Assembly: GCA_930972465.1 (NCBI GenBank)
Contig: CAKNHF010000003.1
Coordinates: 62,001-126,000 of the forward strand
Direction: 5' to 3'
DNA length: 64,000 bases
DNA from: an uncultured Lachnospiraceae bacterium
GTDB taxonomy: Bacteria > Bacillota > Clostridia > Lachnospirales > Lachnospiraceae
Shown here: piece after piece, positions 8,558-16,636 of the stretch
Numbering within the stretch: position 1 is the stretch's first letter
How the letters are laid out: each line of letters opens with the position of its first letter
Translations under genes and position numbers: made by a program
The notes under the pieces: model-generated
Seen by the model: only the letters and a program-made list of their open reading frames with translations
What the model was told of the DNA's origin: nothing
Databases searched by the model: none

Positions 8558-8577
8558 AAAGGGGCCTGACCCCTTTT
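8558..8577 (+). repeat. Short palindromic repeat, copy 2
   Basis: AAAGGGGCCTGACCCCTTTT between pyrF and pyrK is the same palindrome as at 7558. Upstream ACAGAATATTCAGATAAATT resembles the flank of copy 1. Confidence 0.8.
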
Positions 8578-8590
8578 AAAAGGAGCGTAT

Positions 8591-9373
8591 ATGACAAGAA
8601 AAAGAGAAGATGCGGAAATCCTTTCGCAGGAGAGGATCGCAAAGGATATCTACAGTATGTGGATCAGAACGGAGGCTGCAGAAACTGCGCAGCCGGGACA
8701 GTTCATTTCCATGTATACGAATGACGGGAGCAAGCTGCTGCCCCGTCCGATCAGTATCTGTGAGACGGACCGGGAGGCAGGAAGTCTCCGGGTGGTGTAC
8801 AGAGTTACAGGCAAGAATACGGGAACCGAGATTTTTTCGCAGATGAAAGCCGGTGACACGATTCCGGTCATAGGTCCTCTGGGAAACGGTTTTCCCTATG
8901 AAAGAGCGGAAGGAAAGCGTGTCTTTCTGATGGGCGGAGGAATCGGAGTGCCTCCTGTGCTTGAGCTGGCAAAGCGGATGAAATGTGACAGGAAGCAGAT
9001 CGTTGTCGGGTACAGGGACGAAGAGACTTTCCTCAGAGATGAGTTTGAGCAGAACGGGGAAGTGTATATATCAACAGAAGACGGAAGCGTGGGCACGAAG
9101 GGAAATGTGATGGATGCGATCAGGGAAAATGCCCTTGAGGCTGATATCATTTATGCCTGCGGTCCCACACCGATGCTTCGCGCAATCAAAAAGTACGCGG
9201 AAGAAAACGGAATTGAGTGCTATATTTCCCTGGAAGAGCGCATGGCCTGCGGAATCGGAGCCTGTCTGGCCTGTGTGTGCCAGTCAAAAGAAAAGGACGA
9301 ACACAGCAACGTGCACAATAAACGGATCTGCAAGGACGGTCCGGTATTTCTGTCGACGGAGGTGGAGATCTGA
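8591..9373 (+). CDS. pyrK: Dihydroorotate dehydrogenase B, electron transfer subunit
   Basis: 260 residues. It carries electrons from PyrD FMN through FAD and a [2Fe-2S] cluster to NAD. Visible parts are the FAD-binding RPISICE motif (about residue 53), a glycine-rich nucleotide loop FLMGGGIGVPPVLELAK and a C-terminal cysteine set (CGIGACLACVC plus a later ICKDGPVF) for the cluster. AAAAGGAG lies 6 bases before the ATG. Its stop codon shares one base with the pyrD start, so the two subunits are translationally coupled. Confidence 0.95.
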   Translation: MTRKREDAEILSQERIAKDIYSMWIRTEAAETAQPGQFISMYTNDGSKLLPRPISICETDREAGSLRVVYRVTGKNTGTEIFSQMKAGDTIPVIGPLGNGFPYERAEGKRVFLMGGGIGVPPVLELAKRMKCDRKQIVVGYRDEETFLRDEFEQNGEVYISTEDGSVGTKGNVMDAIRENALEADIIYACGPTPMLRAIKKYAEENGIECYISLEERMACGIGACLACVCQSKEKDEHSNVHNKRICKDGPVFLSTEVEI

Positions 9374-10275
9374 TGAACATGAAAGTAAACATTGCAGGTG
9401 TAGAGTGGAAGAATCCGGTTACGGTTGCATCGGGCACTTTCGGTTCGGGAGAGGAGTTTTCCGAGTTTGTTGATCTGAACCGGCTTGGAGCCGTGACCAC
9501 CAAAGGCGTGGCGAATGTTCCGTGGAGCGGAAACCCGACCCCGAGGGTGGCGGAAGTCTATGGCGGAATGATGAACGCCGTAGGACTTCAGAATCCGGGG
9601 ATCGACGTATTCTGCAGAAGAGACATCCCTTTCCTCAGAAAATATGACACGAAGATCATCGTCAACGTGTGCGGAAGATCCACAGAGGACTACTGTGAAG
9701 TTGTTGAACGTCTCGCAGAGGAAGATGTGGATATGCTGGAGATCAATATTTCCTGTCCCAATGTGAAAGAAGGTGGGATCGCTTTCGGGCAGAATCCGAA
9801 AGCGGCAGAGGATATCACGAAAGCCGTGAAGAAATATGCCAGACAGCCTGTTATCATGAAACTGAGTCCGAATGTGACAAGTATTGCCGAGATGGCAAAG
9901 GCCGTGGAAGCAGGCGGCGCGGATGCGGTATCTCTGATTAATACCATCACCGGAATGAAGATCGATATCAACAGAAAGACATTTGTGCTTGCCAACAGGA
10001 CCGGCGGCGTGTCGGGGCCTGCCGTCCATCCGATCGCGGTGCGCATGGTATATGAGGCGGCAAATGCGGTCAGGGTTCCGATTATCGGTATGGGAGGAAT
10101 ATCTACAGCGGAGGATGCCATCGAGATGATACTGGCCGGTGCAAGCGCGGTATCCGTGGGAACCGCCAATTTCCATAATCCGGCGGTGACTCTGGAGATA
10201 ATAGACGGAATTGAGCGGTACATGGAACAGCAGGGATTTGATTCCGTGGAAGCTATGACAGGCATTGTGAAATAA
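9373..10275 (+). CDS. pyrD: Dihydroorotate dehydrogenase B, catalytic subunit
   Basis: 300 residues. It oxidises dihydroorotate to orotate with FMN and forms a heterotetramer with PyrK. The active-site cysteine is in INISCPNVKEGG, the class 1 hallmark. VTVASGTFGSG near the N-terminus and GMGGI near the C-terminus form the FMN and phosphate sites. The ATG at 9373 overlaps the pyrK stop; an in-frame ATG at 9379 is an alternative. A strong terminator follows. Confidence 0.96.
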   Translation: MNMKVNIAGVEWKNPVTVASGTFGSGEEFSEFVDLNRLGAVTTKGVANVPWSGNPTPRVAEVYGGMMNAVGLQNPGIDVFCRRDIPFLRKYDTKIIVNVCGRSTEDYCEVVERLAEEDVDMLEINISCPNVKEGGIAFGQNPKAAEDITKAVKKYARQPVIMKLSPNVTSIAEMAKAVEAGGADAVSLINTITGMKIDINRKTFVLANRTGGVSGPAVHPIAVRMVYEAANAVRVPIIGMGGISTAEDAIEMILAGASAVSVGTANFHNPAVTLEIIDGIERYMEQQGFDSVEAMTGIVK

Positions 10276-10294
10276 TAATGCGGCATTATGATAT

Positions 10295-10333
10295 AGCGCC
10301 GAAACTGCAAAAGGCAGTTTCGGCGCTGTTTTT
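10295..10333 (+). terminator. Intrinsic terminator after pyrD
   Basis: A perfect 14-bp stem (AGCGCCGAAACTGC with GCAGTTTCGGCGCT), loop AAAAG, followed by GTTTTT. Confidence 0.95.
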
Positions 10334-10485
10334 ATCCAAAGATTTAACATGTTTCAAACAAAGTCTGAACATGGTTTTGAAGAAGAGCGTTTCCCTTTTT
10401 GGTAAAGTTAAATCAGTGCCGGTGAAAGCCGGACAGACTGTTTACAGAAAAAATATGAATTTTTCCAATGAAAGGGGATAAGTTG

Positions 10486-13400
10486 ATGAGAAGACAGAAG
10501 AAGTGGAAACAGGTACTGGCCTGTATGTCTGCCTTTGCGGTGACGGCGTCAATGGTGCCGGCAGGCTCTGTGTCGGCCGCAGAGACGGGAGACGGAACGC
10601 CGTATACAGCGGAAGGGGTATACGATGTGACTGTACCGCATGTGATCGTGAATCAGATATACGGGGGAAGCGATGACGGGAATGCCAGCCATAGTTTTAT
10701 CGAGCTGTATAATCAGTCGTCAGACACAGTAGATCTGACAGGCTGGAGGATCGCATACCGCTCAAGCCGGGACGGGGATGACAGTGAAGCCTGGAAATAT
10801 CTTGATCTTACCGGAGATATCGGGGGGAACGGCTATTACCTTATCCGCTGCGGGGAAACCACAGGGACAGATTACCAGGTTCCGTCCGGAGATCAGGAAT
10901 GGGACATCCGGCTGCATAATAAAGGAGTGTCCGTCGCGCTTTTCAGCGAAGACGTCCAGCCGGGAGATGATTTCGCAGGTGCGGTGACGGAATCAAACCG
11001 TCCGGAAGGTTACGTGGACCTTCTTGCGGTGCAGGGAAATGATGAGGAAGAGGCGCAGATGCCGCCGGTATATGAAGGCCGGACAGAAGCAGTCCAGTCA
11101 AAGAAAAAAGCAGTGCGCAGAGTCGGCTTTGCAGACACCGACAATAATGCAGATGATGCGGACTCACTGGATTATTCTGAAACTGTTGATCCGGAGATGG
11201 GACCTCACGGGCCGGAAGGCAGCGGTGAAGAAGGCGGAGAAACGGATCCGGGCACCGGAGAACAGCCCGGAAGCGGGACTCCGGAAGAGACTTACCACAG
11301 CAGCAGCTTTGAGAACGGCGCGGCTCTGACGCTTGACAGGACGGGGGATGTCACTCTCGGAGAGGCAGATCCGGACGGCGGAGTGGCGGAAATCGTATCC
11401 TATAATTCAGACAACGGAAAAGCATATATTGTCAACGGACAGCAGGGACTGCTGAATGTGGTGAATGTAAATGAGGACGGAAGTCTGACTACAGAAAACA
11501 CGATAGAGGTCCAGAATCTGATCGACGGTTTTGCCTATGGAGATATGACCAGTGTTGCAGTGGATACGGTGAATGACCATGTGATCATCGCGCTGCAGGC
11601 TGCGGACTATACGGCGGCAGGAAGGATTGCAGTGCTGGATTATGAGGGGAATCTTGTGACCAGCTATGAGACAGGCGTCCAGCCGGATATGGTCACTGTC
11701 AGCAGCGACGGAAAATGGATCCTGACAGCGGATGAAGGAGAGCCGAGAGAAGGATATGGACCCGGGACGACAGACCCGGCGGGAAGTGTGACTCTTGTAA
11801 ATACGGAAACAGAAGAAGTGAGGGTTGCCGGATTTGCCGGATTTGATTCTTCCGTACTTGCAGGACAGGGAATCCTGTTCAATAAGGTGGACGGGCAGAT
11901 CCTGAGTGCGTCAGCCGACCTGGAACCGGAATACATTGCGCTGGATCCTGACGGTACAAAGGCATATGTATCCCTTCAGGAAGCCAATGCCATTGCCACG
12001 CTGGACATCGAGGAAGGGACCTTTACGTCTATAAAAAGTCTCGGTTTCCAGGATCTGAGTGCGGAGGAAAACCGTGTGGATCTTTCAGAAGACGGAGAGT
12101 ACAAGGCGTCTGTATATCCGCACACGGTCGGAGTCCGTATGCCGGATGGAATCAGTGCCTTTGAGGTAAACGGAGTGACCTGGCTGGCGACGGCCAATGA
12201 AGGTGATGCGAGAGAGTGGGGAGAGTTCAGCAACGAAGCGAAAGAAGACATCGCTGATGCGGAAGGCATTGTGGCAGAAGGAGTGCGGGTCCTTGACCAT
12301 TCTGTGACGGCAGGACTTGAGGATGGGATCAACTATGTTTACGGAAGCCGTTCCTTTACCATTTACAATGCAGATACAATGGAACCAGTCTATGACAGCG
12401 CAAATGAGTTCGAGAGCAGAACGGCCTCTTATTTAAGCGCATGGTTCAACTGCTCAAACGACGACATCGAGATAGACAGCCGCAGTGCGAAGAAAGGCGT
12501 GGAGCCTGAAACTGTTACGGTAGAACAGATCGGAAGCAGATGGTATGCTTTTGTGGGACTGGAACGCATTGGCGGAGTGATGGTCTATGACGTGACGGAT
12601 CCTGCATCAGCGTCCTATGTAAATTATGTCAATACAAGAGATTTTTCATCGGATGTGTCGGGAGATGTAGCGCCGGAAGGTCTGGCATTTATCCCCGCGG
12701 AAGAGTCGGCATCCGGATACCCGATTCTGCTGGCCGCGTGTGAAGTGTCCGGTACGGCTGCGGCTTATACTTTGGGCGGAAGCGCGGTGACGCCGGCTCC
12801 CTCAGAGGACACGGCGGGCGCGGTGGTTCTGTATACCAATGATGTGCACTGCGCGGTTGACGGATATTCTTCCCTTGCGGCTTACCGGGCACAGCTTCAG
12901 GAAGAAGGGTATGATGTGATTACAGTAGATGCGGGTGATGCGATCCAGGGAGAGGCAGTCGGCTCTGTCACAGAAGGAGCGGCCATAGTGGATATCATGA
13001 ATACGGTCGGCTATGACTTTGCGGTGCCGGGCAATCATGAATTTGACTACGGACTTGACCGGTTTCTGGAGATTGCTCAGGACGAGGCGCAGTATGAATA
13101 TCTCAGCTGCAATTTTGTGGACCTGTTGACAGACAGCACAGTTTTCGAACCGTATCAGATCGTGGAGATGAACGGTGAGAACGTTGCGTTTGTAGGTATC
13201 AGTACACCGGAAACTTATACAAAATCCACACCTGCCTATTTCCAGGATGAGAACGGAAACTTTGTCTACAGCTTTTCGGAAGATGATTTCTATGAGACGA
13301 TTCAGAATGCGGTGGACAGTGCGGCTGAAGCGGGAGCAGACCGGGTGATTGCTGTCGGGCACCTGGGAATTGAAGGAACCACAGAAGGATGGAAATCCAC

Positions 13401-14634
13401 AGATGTGATCGCCAATACGACAGGAATTGATGCCTTCATCGATGCACATTCTCATGAGACGATCGAAGGAAAGACTTATGAAAATAAGAATGGTGAGACG
13501 GTTCCTCTTACTTCCACAGGGACAAAGTTTGCCGATTTCGGCGTGATGACTCTGAACGAAGACGGAACATTCTCTACAGAACTGATTGCGCCGGGAGATG
13601 TGGATACGCAGAGTTCCGAGGCTGCTGCGGCGGCATATCAGACAGTGCAGGACAAGATCGACGGATATAATGAAGATCTGGCATATCTTAATGAAAAACT
13701 CGGTACTTCAGAAGTTGAACTGACGATCAATGATTCGGAAGGAACGCGGAGAATACGGAACGGCGAGACGAATATGGGAGATTTTGTGGCTGACGCATAC
13801 CGCACCATGACGGGGGCTGATATCGCGCTCGTAAACGGCGGCGGCATCCGTGATTCCATTTCGGCCGGAGATGTGACGAGAAAAGATCTTATGGATGTAA
13901 ATCCGTGGAATAACGAGATGTGTGTAATACAGGCCACAGGACAGCAGATTCTGGACGCTCTGGAACACGGAGCGCGTATGAACCCGGAGGAGAGCGGAGG
14001 ATTTCTTCAGGTCTCCGGAATGACTTATGAGATACATAATTATCTGGAAAGTCCGGTTATCACCGACAGTATGGAGATGTTCCAGGGAATCGATGAGACG
14101 AAAGAGCGCAGAGTGCAGAATGTTATGATCGGCGGAGAGGCGCTGGATCCGGAGAAGACATATACAGTGGCCGGAAGTTTCTATACACTTCAGGAGCAGG
14201 GAGACGGATTCACCATGTTCCAGGGAGCGCAGATCCTTCAGCATGAAGAGCTCCCGGTTGATTCAGAGATGCTGATCAGTTATTTTACAGACCGGCTGAA
14301 CGGTACTGTGACTGCCGAGATGTACGGCAATCCTCTGGGTGACGGAAGAATCACGATCCTGACGGAAAAGGAGGAAGATCCGGGAAGTCAGACGCCGGGA
14401 ATCCAGGATCCGTCCGAAGATCCCGGAAAGAACCCTGCAGACGGAACGGATAATTCGACAGGACAGCAGGAAACTTCGGACCCGACAGGGACGGGAAACA
14501 GCGGGTCGGATGTAAAACCTGTAAAGACAGGAGATGAAAACAGGATATACCCGATGCTCGGTCTGCTCGCCGCATCAGCGGTTCTTGCAGGCGGAACCGG
14601 TGTTTATGTGATCAGAAGAAGAAAAAGTTCATAG
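10486..14634 (+). CDS. Surface-anchored LTD / choice-of-anchor I / 5'-nucleotidase protein
   Basis: 1382 residues from ATG 10486, 8 bases after AAAGGGG; an upstream ATG at 10468 lacks such a site. Signal peptide 1-33. Lamin-tail domain about 51-160 (SFIELYNQSSDTVDLTGWRI). Seven-bladed-propeller-like choice-of-anchor I region about 270-766. Then a metallophosphatase (779-1025) with TNDVH, DAGDAIQG, GNHEFDYG and DAHSHE metal motifs and a 5'-nucleotidase C-terminal domain (about 1072-1250, LVNGGGIRDSISAGD). The end has a Gly/Asp/Pro/Thr linker, PVKTGD, a hydrophobic helix and RRRK, a sortase signal of the xTGD kind common in Clostridia. It probably dephosphorylates extracellular nucleotides so that nucleosides can be taken up. 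It sits alone between two terminators. Confidence 0.88.
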   Translation: MRRQKKWKQVLACMSAFAVTASMVPAGSVSAAETGDGTPYTAEGVYDVTVPHVIVNQIYGGSDDGNASHSFIELYNQSSDTVDLTGWRIAYRSSRDGDDSEAWKYLDLTGDIGGNGYYLIRCGETTGTDYQVPSGDQEWDIRLHNKGVSVALFSEDVQPGDDFAGAVTESNRPEGYVDLLAVQGNDEEEAQMPPVYEGRTEAVQSKKKAVRRVGFADTDNNADDADSLDYSETVDPEMGPHGPEGSGEEGGETDPGTGEQPGSGTPEETYHSSSFENGAALTLDRTGDVTLGEADPDGGVAEIVSYNSDNGKAYIVNGQQGLLNVVNVNEDGSLTTENTIEVQNLIDGFAYGDMTSVAVDTVNDHVIIALQAADYTAAGRIAVLDYEGNLVTSYETGVQPDMVTVSSDGKWILTADEGEPREGYGPGTTDPAGSVTLVNTETEEVRVAGFAGFDSSVLAGQGILFNKVDGQILSASADLEPEYIALDPDGTKAYVSLQEANAIATLDIEEGTFTSIKSLGFQDLSAEENRVDLSEDGEYKASVYPHTVGVRMPDGISAFEVNGVTWLATANEGDAREWGEFSNEAKEDIADAEGIVAEGVRVLDHSVTAGLEDGINYVYGSRSFTIYNADTMEPVYDSANEFESRTASYLSAWFNCSNDDIEIDSRSAKKGVEPETVTVEQIGSRWYAFVGLERIGGVMVYDVTDPASASYVNYVNTRDFSSDVSGDVAPEGLAFIPAEESASGYPILLAACEVSGTAAAYTLGGSAVTPAPSEDTAGAVVLYTNDVHCAVDGYSSLAAYRAQLQEEGYDVITVDAGDAIQGEAVGSVTEGAAIVDIMNTVGYDFAVPGNHEFDYGLDRFLEIAQDEAQYEYLSCNFVDLLTDSTVFEPYQIVEMNGENVAFVGISTPETYTKSTPAYFQDENGNFVYSFSEDDFYETIQNAVDSAAEAGADRVIAVGHLGIEGTTEGWKSTDVIANTTGIDAFIDAHSHETIEGKTYENKNGETVPLTSTGTKFADFGVMTLNEDGTFSTELIAPGDVDTQSSEAAAAAYQTVQDKIDGYNEDLAYLNEKLGTSEVELTINDSEGTRRIRNGETNMGDFVADAYRTMTGADIALVNGGGIRDSISAGDVTRKDLMDVNPWNNEMCVIQATGQQILDALEHGARMNPEESGGFLQVSGMTYEIHNYLESPVITDSMEMFQGIDETKERRVQNVMIGGEALDPEKTYTVAGSFYTLQEQGDGFTMFQGAQILQHEELPVDSEMLISYFTDRLNGTVTAEMYGNPLGDGRITILTEKEEDPGSQTPGIQDPSEDPGKNPADGTDNSTGQQETSDPTGTGNSGSDVKPVKTGDENRIYPMLGLLAASAVLAGGTGVYVIRRRKSS

Positions 14635-14650
14635 AGCTGGTTTACGGGAG

Positions 14651-14683
14651 CTGCCGCGCTGAATTAGTGCGGCAGTTTCTTTT
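14651..14683 (+). terminator. Intrinsic terminator after the 5'-nucleotidase gene
   Basis: CTGCCGCGCT pairs with AGTGCGGCAG (one G-U) around GAATT, followed by TTTCTTTT. Confidence 0.85.
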
Positions 14684-14719
14684 GATGTTATCCCGGAACG
14701 AGAAGGTCCGATTCCTTAA

Positions 14720-14748
14720 TTGAAAATGGCGGTAAGTTATGGTAGAAT
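14720..14748 (+). promoter_or_regulatory. Predicted sigma-A promoter for pyrE
   Basis: TTGAAA at 14720-14725 and TAGAAT at 14743-14748 with an ideal 17-bp spacer, downstream of a terminator and 80 bases before the pyrE start. It indicates that pyrE is transcribed separately from pyrFKD. Confidence 0.7.
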
Positions 14749-14827
14749 TGTAAAGAATCAGAAATCAGTATTCTATATGACGGGAAGAGCGGCGTCATAT
14801 TTATCAATACAGGGAGGTTTTAGGGAT

Positions 14828-15508
14828 ATGGAGCAGTATAAAAAGGAATTTATAGAGTTTATGGTTGACAGCGACGTGCTGAAATTTGGAGAGTTTACGC
14901 TGAAAAGCGGAAGGAAGTCTCCGTTTTTTATGAATGCCGGGGCATATGTAACGGGTTCTCAGCTTAAGAAACTGGGAGAGTATTATGCGAAGGCGATCCA
15001 TGAGAAATACGGAGATGATTTTGACGTATTGTTCGGACCTGCCTATAAGGGAATCCCGCTGAGTGTGGTGACGGCCATTGCTTACAGTGAACTCTACGGA
15101 AAGGAAGTGCGCTACTGTTCGGACCGCAAAGAGGAAAAAGACCATGGAGCGGACAAGGGAAGCTTTCTCGGCAGCAGTCTTAAGGACGGCGATCGTGTCA
15201 TTATGATTGAAGATGTGACGACATCCGGCAAGTCCATGGAGGAGACTGTCCCGAAGGTGAAAGGAGCAGCGGATGTTACGATCAAAGGGCTGATGGTATC
15301 GCTGAACCGTATGGAAGTGGGAAAAGGCGGAGAAAAATGTGCGCTCGATGAGATACGGGATCTCTACGGATTTGATACTGCAGCGATCGTTACAATGGAA
15401 GAAGTTGTAGAATATCTGTACAACACCCCATATAAGGGAAGAGTTATCATAGATGATACATTAAAGGCGGCAATTGATGCATACTATGAAACATATGGAG
15501 TCAAATAG
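14828..15508 (+). CDS. pyrE: Orotate phosphoribosyltransferase
   Basis: 226 residues from ATG 14828, 10 bases after GGGAGG at 14812-14817; upstream in-frame TTG codons lie in the promoter region and are rejected. It joins orotate to PRPP to make OMP. The PRPP-binding loop is clear in VIMIEDVTTSGKSMEE, and the N-terminal KFGEFTLKSGRKSPFFMNAG and FGPAYKGIPL motifs are standard for the family. It has its own promoter and is separated from pyrD by the 5'-nucleotidase gene. Confidence 0.96.
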   Translation: MEQYKKEFIEFMVDSDVLKFGEFTLKSGRKSPFFMNAGAYVTGSQLKKLGEYYAKAIHEKYGDDFDVLFGPAYKGIPLSVVTAIAYSELYGKEVRYCSDRKEEKDHGADKGSFLGSSLKDGDRVIMIEDVTTSGKSMEETVPKVKGAADVTIKGLMVSLNRMEVGKGGEKCALDEIRDLYGFDTAAIVTMEEVVEYLYNTPYKGRVIIDDTLKAAIDAYYETYGVK

Positions 15509-15527
15509 CAATAAGGAGGCGCAGAGC

Positions 15528-15677
15528 ATGGAAAAAGCATATCGTACAATGAAGAGCAGCGGAACAGGAAACATTGTCGTTGGAATTATAATTCTGGTCC
15601 TCGGGATCACCGCAGGAGTCATCTCCATTGTCAACGGTGCCAGCCTGCTGCGGAATAAAAAAGAAATAACATTCTGA
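15528..15677 (+). CDS. Small single-TM protein
   Basis: 49 residues from ATG 15528, 8 bases after AGGAGG (15514-15519), which is much better than an upstream in-frame ATG inside pyrE. One hydrophobic helix, NIVVGIIILVLGITAGVISIV, is flanked by a polar N-terminus and a short basic tail (LLRNKKEITF). Probably co-transcribed with pyrE, 19 bases downstream. Function unknown. Confidence 0.75.
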   Translation: MEKAYRTMKSSGTGNIVVGIIILVLGITAGVISIVNGASLLRNKKEITF

Positions 15678-15682
15678 TTTAA

Positions 15683-15724
15683 GAAGGGACAGACCCCGAC
15701 ACGGAGAGGGCCTGTCCCCTCTTC
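15683..15724 (+). repeat. Imperfect palindrome, possible terminator
   Basis: GGGACAG (15686-15692) pairs with CTGTCCC (15712-15718); the flanks GAA and TTC extend the stem with a bulge. The core GGGCCTGTCCCC resembles the pyrF/pyrK palindromes (GGGGCCTGACCCC). No T-run follows, so termination is uncertain. Confidence 0.55.
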
Positions 15725-15729
15725 GTAAT

Positions 15730-15777
15730 CCTCACAGGTGCCTGACGTTTTCTGATAAACGTCAGGCACCTGTGAGG
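15730..15777 (+). repeat. Perfect 21-bp inverted repeat with GTGCCTGAC core
   Basis: The left arm 15730-15750 contains CACAGGTGCCTGACGTTT; a 6-base loop TCTGAT follows; the right arm 15757-15777 is its exact complement. There is no T-run after it. It shares the GCCTGAC core with the palindromes at 7558 and 8558, which suggests a family of interspersed palindromic repeats. Confidence 0.85.
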
Positions 15778-15811
15778 GTAAATATTCTTACAATTTTGGC
15801 GAGGTAATATT

Positions 15812-16288
15812 TTGAATCGCAAAGAAGTGAAAAAGTTCAGAATTCTTGGAAAGATTCTGTTTATTTTATATATAGGGTTTTTGATATATTTTCTCTTTCT
15901 GTCAGACTGGTATGGCAGAGAGGGGGTAATGGATGAGTACCGTTATAATCTGGAACTGTTCCGGGAGATCAAACGGTTTATTACATATCGTGAACAGCTG
16001 GGAACGTTTGCGGTATTTTCGAATCTGTTCGGAAACATCCTGATATTTATGCCGTTTGGATTTTTTATTTCAATGGCGAGCAGCTCAAGGGGTTTTTTCA
16101 AAACACTGTTCTGCAGCCTGCTGCTGAGTCTCTGCGTGGAGATCCTTCAGCTTGTCACAAGAGTGGGAAGCCTTGACGTGGATGATCTGCTTCTGAATAC
16201 AATAGGAGGAGTGCTTGGCTATATCATATTTATGATCTGCAATCAGATAAGGAGAAAACATTATGTTCGGAAAAAGAAAAAACGTTGA
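15812..16288 (+). CDS. VanZ-like membrane protein
   Basis: 158 residues from a TTG start at 15812, 7 bases after GAGG at 15801-15804. Four predicted membrane helices. Family features are NLFGNILIFMPFGFF (about residue 70) and the SLCVEILQLVTRVGSLDVDDLLLNTIGGVLGY block near the C-terminus, typical of VanZ/teicoplanin-resistance-like proteins. Most members are not resistance genes; a role in envelope function is only an inference. The next gene overlaps its 3' end by 26 bases. Confidence 0.88.
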   Translation: MNRKEVKKFRILGKILFILYIGFLIYFLFLSDWYGREGVMDEYRYNLELFREIKRFITYREQLGTFAVFSNLFGNILIFMPFGFFISMASSSRGFFKTLFCSLLLSLCVEILQLVTRVGSLDVDDLLLNTIGGVLGYIIFMICNQIRRKHYVRKKKKR

Positions 16289-16634
16289 AGAAAAACAGCG
16301 GGAGAAGGAGAGGAAAAAGCGTGGAACCAGAAAATACGGGCAGGCCAAATACAGGCATTCCCGTATGGGAATCGCTTCATGCTGGCTGGCTGCCGCTGCG
16401 TTTGTTCTTCTTGCAGGCTGTATCCTTTATGCGTATATAGAGCGGGGGAGAGCGGCCGGAATCGTTGGCGGAATCGCCATAGTCTCATTTGTTCTTTCGC
16501 TGCTCGGGATCAGAGCGTCGGTGAAAGGATTTCATGAGAGGGAGCGCAATTATCTTACATGTAAGATCGGACTTCCGGGCAGCTTCGTGACGCTGCTCCT
16601 GTTCCTGGCGATATTTATAGGAGGACTGATGTAA
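16263..16634 (+). CDS. DUF6142-like two/three-TM protein
   Basis: 123 residues, AAGGAG about 8 bases before the ATG. A highly basic, lysine/arginine-rich N-terminus (MFGKRKNVEEKQREKERKKR) is followed by three hydrophobic segments. It resembles a small membrane family found in Lachnospiraceae that I believe is DUF6142; the name is from memory. It overlaps the VanZ-like gene and is 2 bases from the next gene, so the three form one unit. Function unknown. Confidence 0.65.
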   Translation: MFGKRKNVEEKQREKERKKRGTRKYGQAKYRHSRMGIASCWLAAAAFVLLAGCILYAYIERGRAAGIVGGIAIVSFVLSLLGIRASVKGFHERERNYLTCKIGLPGSFVTLLLFLAIFIGGLM

Positions 16635-16636
16635 CA

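Noticed and set aside
7558..8577. PyrR-type attenuators at the palindromes before pyrF and pyrK
   Set aside because: The stems are short, lack a T-run and lack the conserved PyrR binding loop; the same core appears after pyrE in a non-attenuator setting.
10400..10450. Cobalamin-riboswitch fragment before the 5'-nucleotidase gene
   Set aside because: GCCGGTGAAAGCCGG forms a small hairpin but the B12-box and remaining core are missing.
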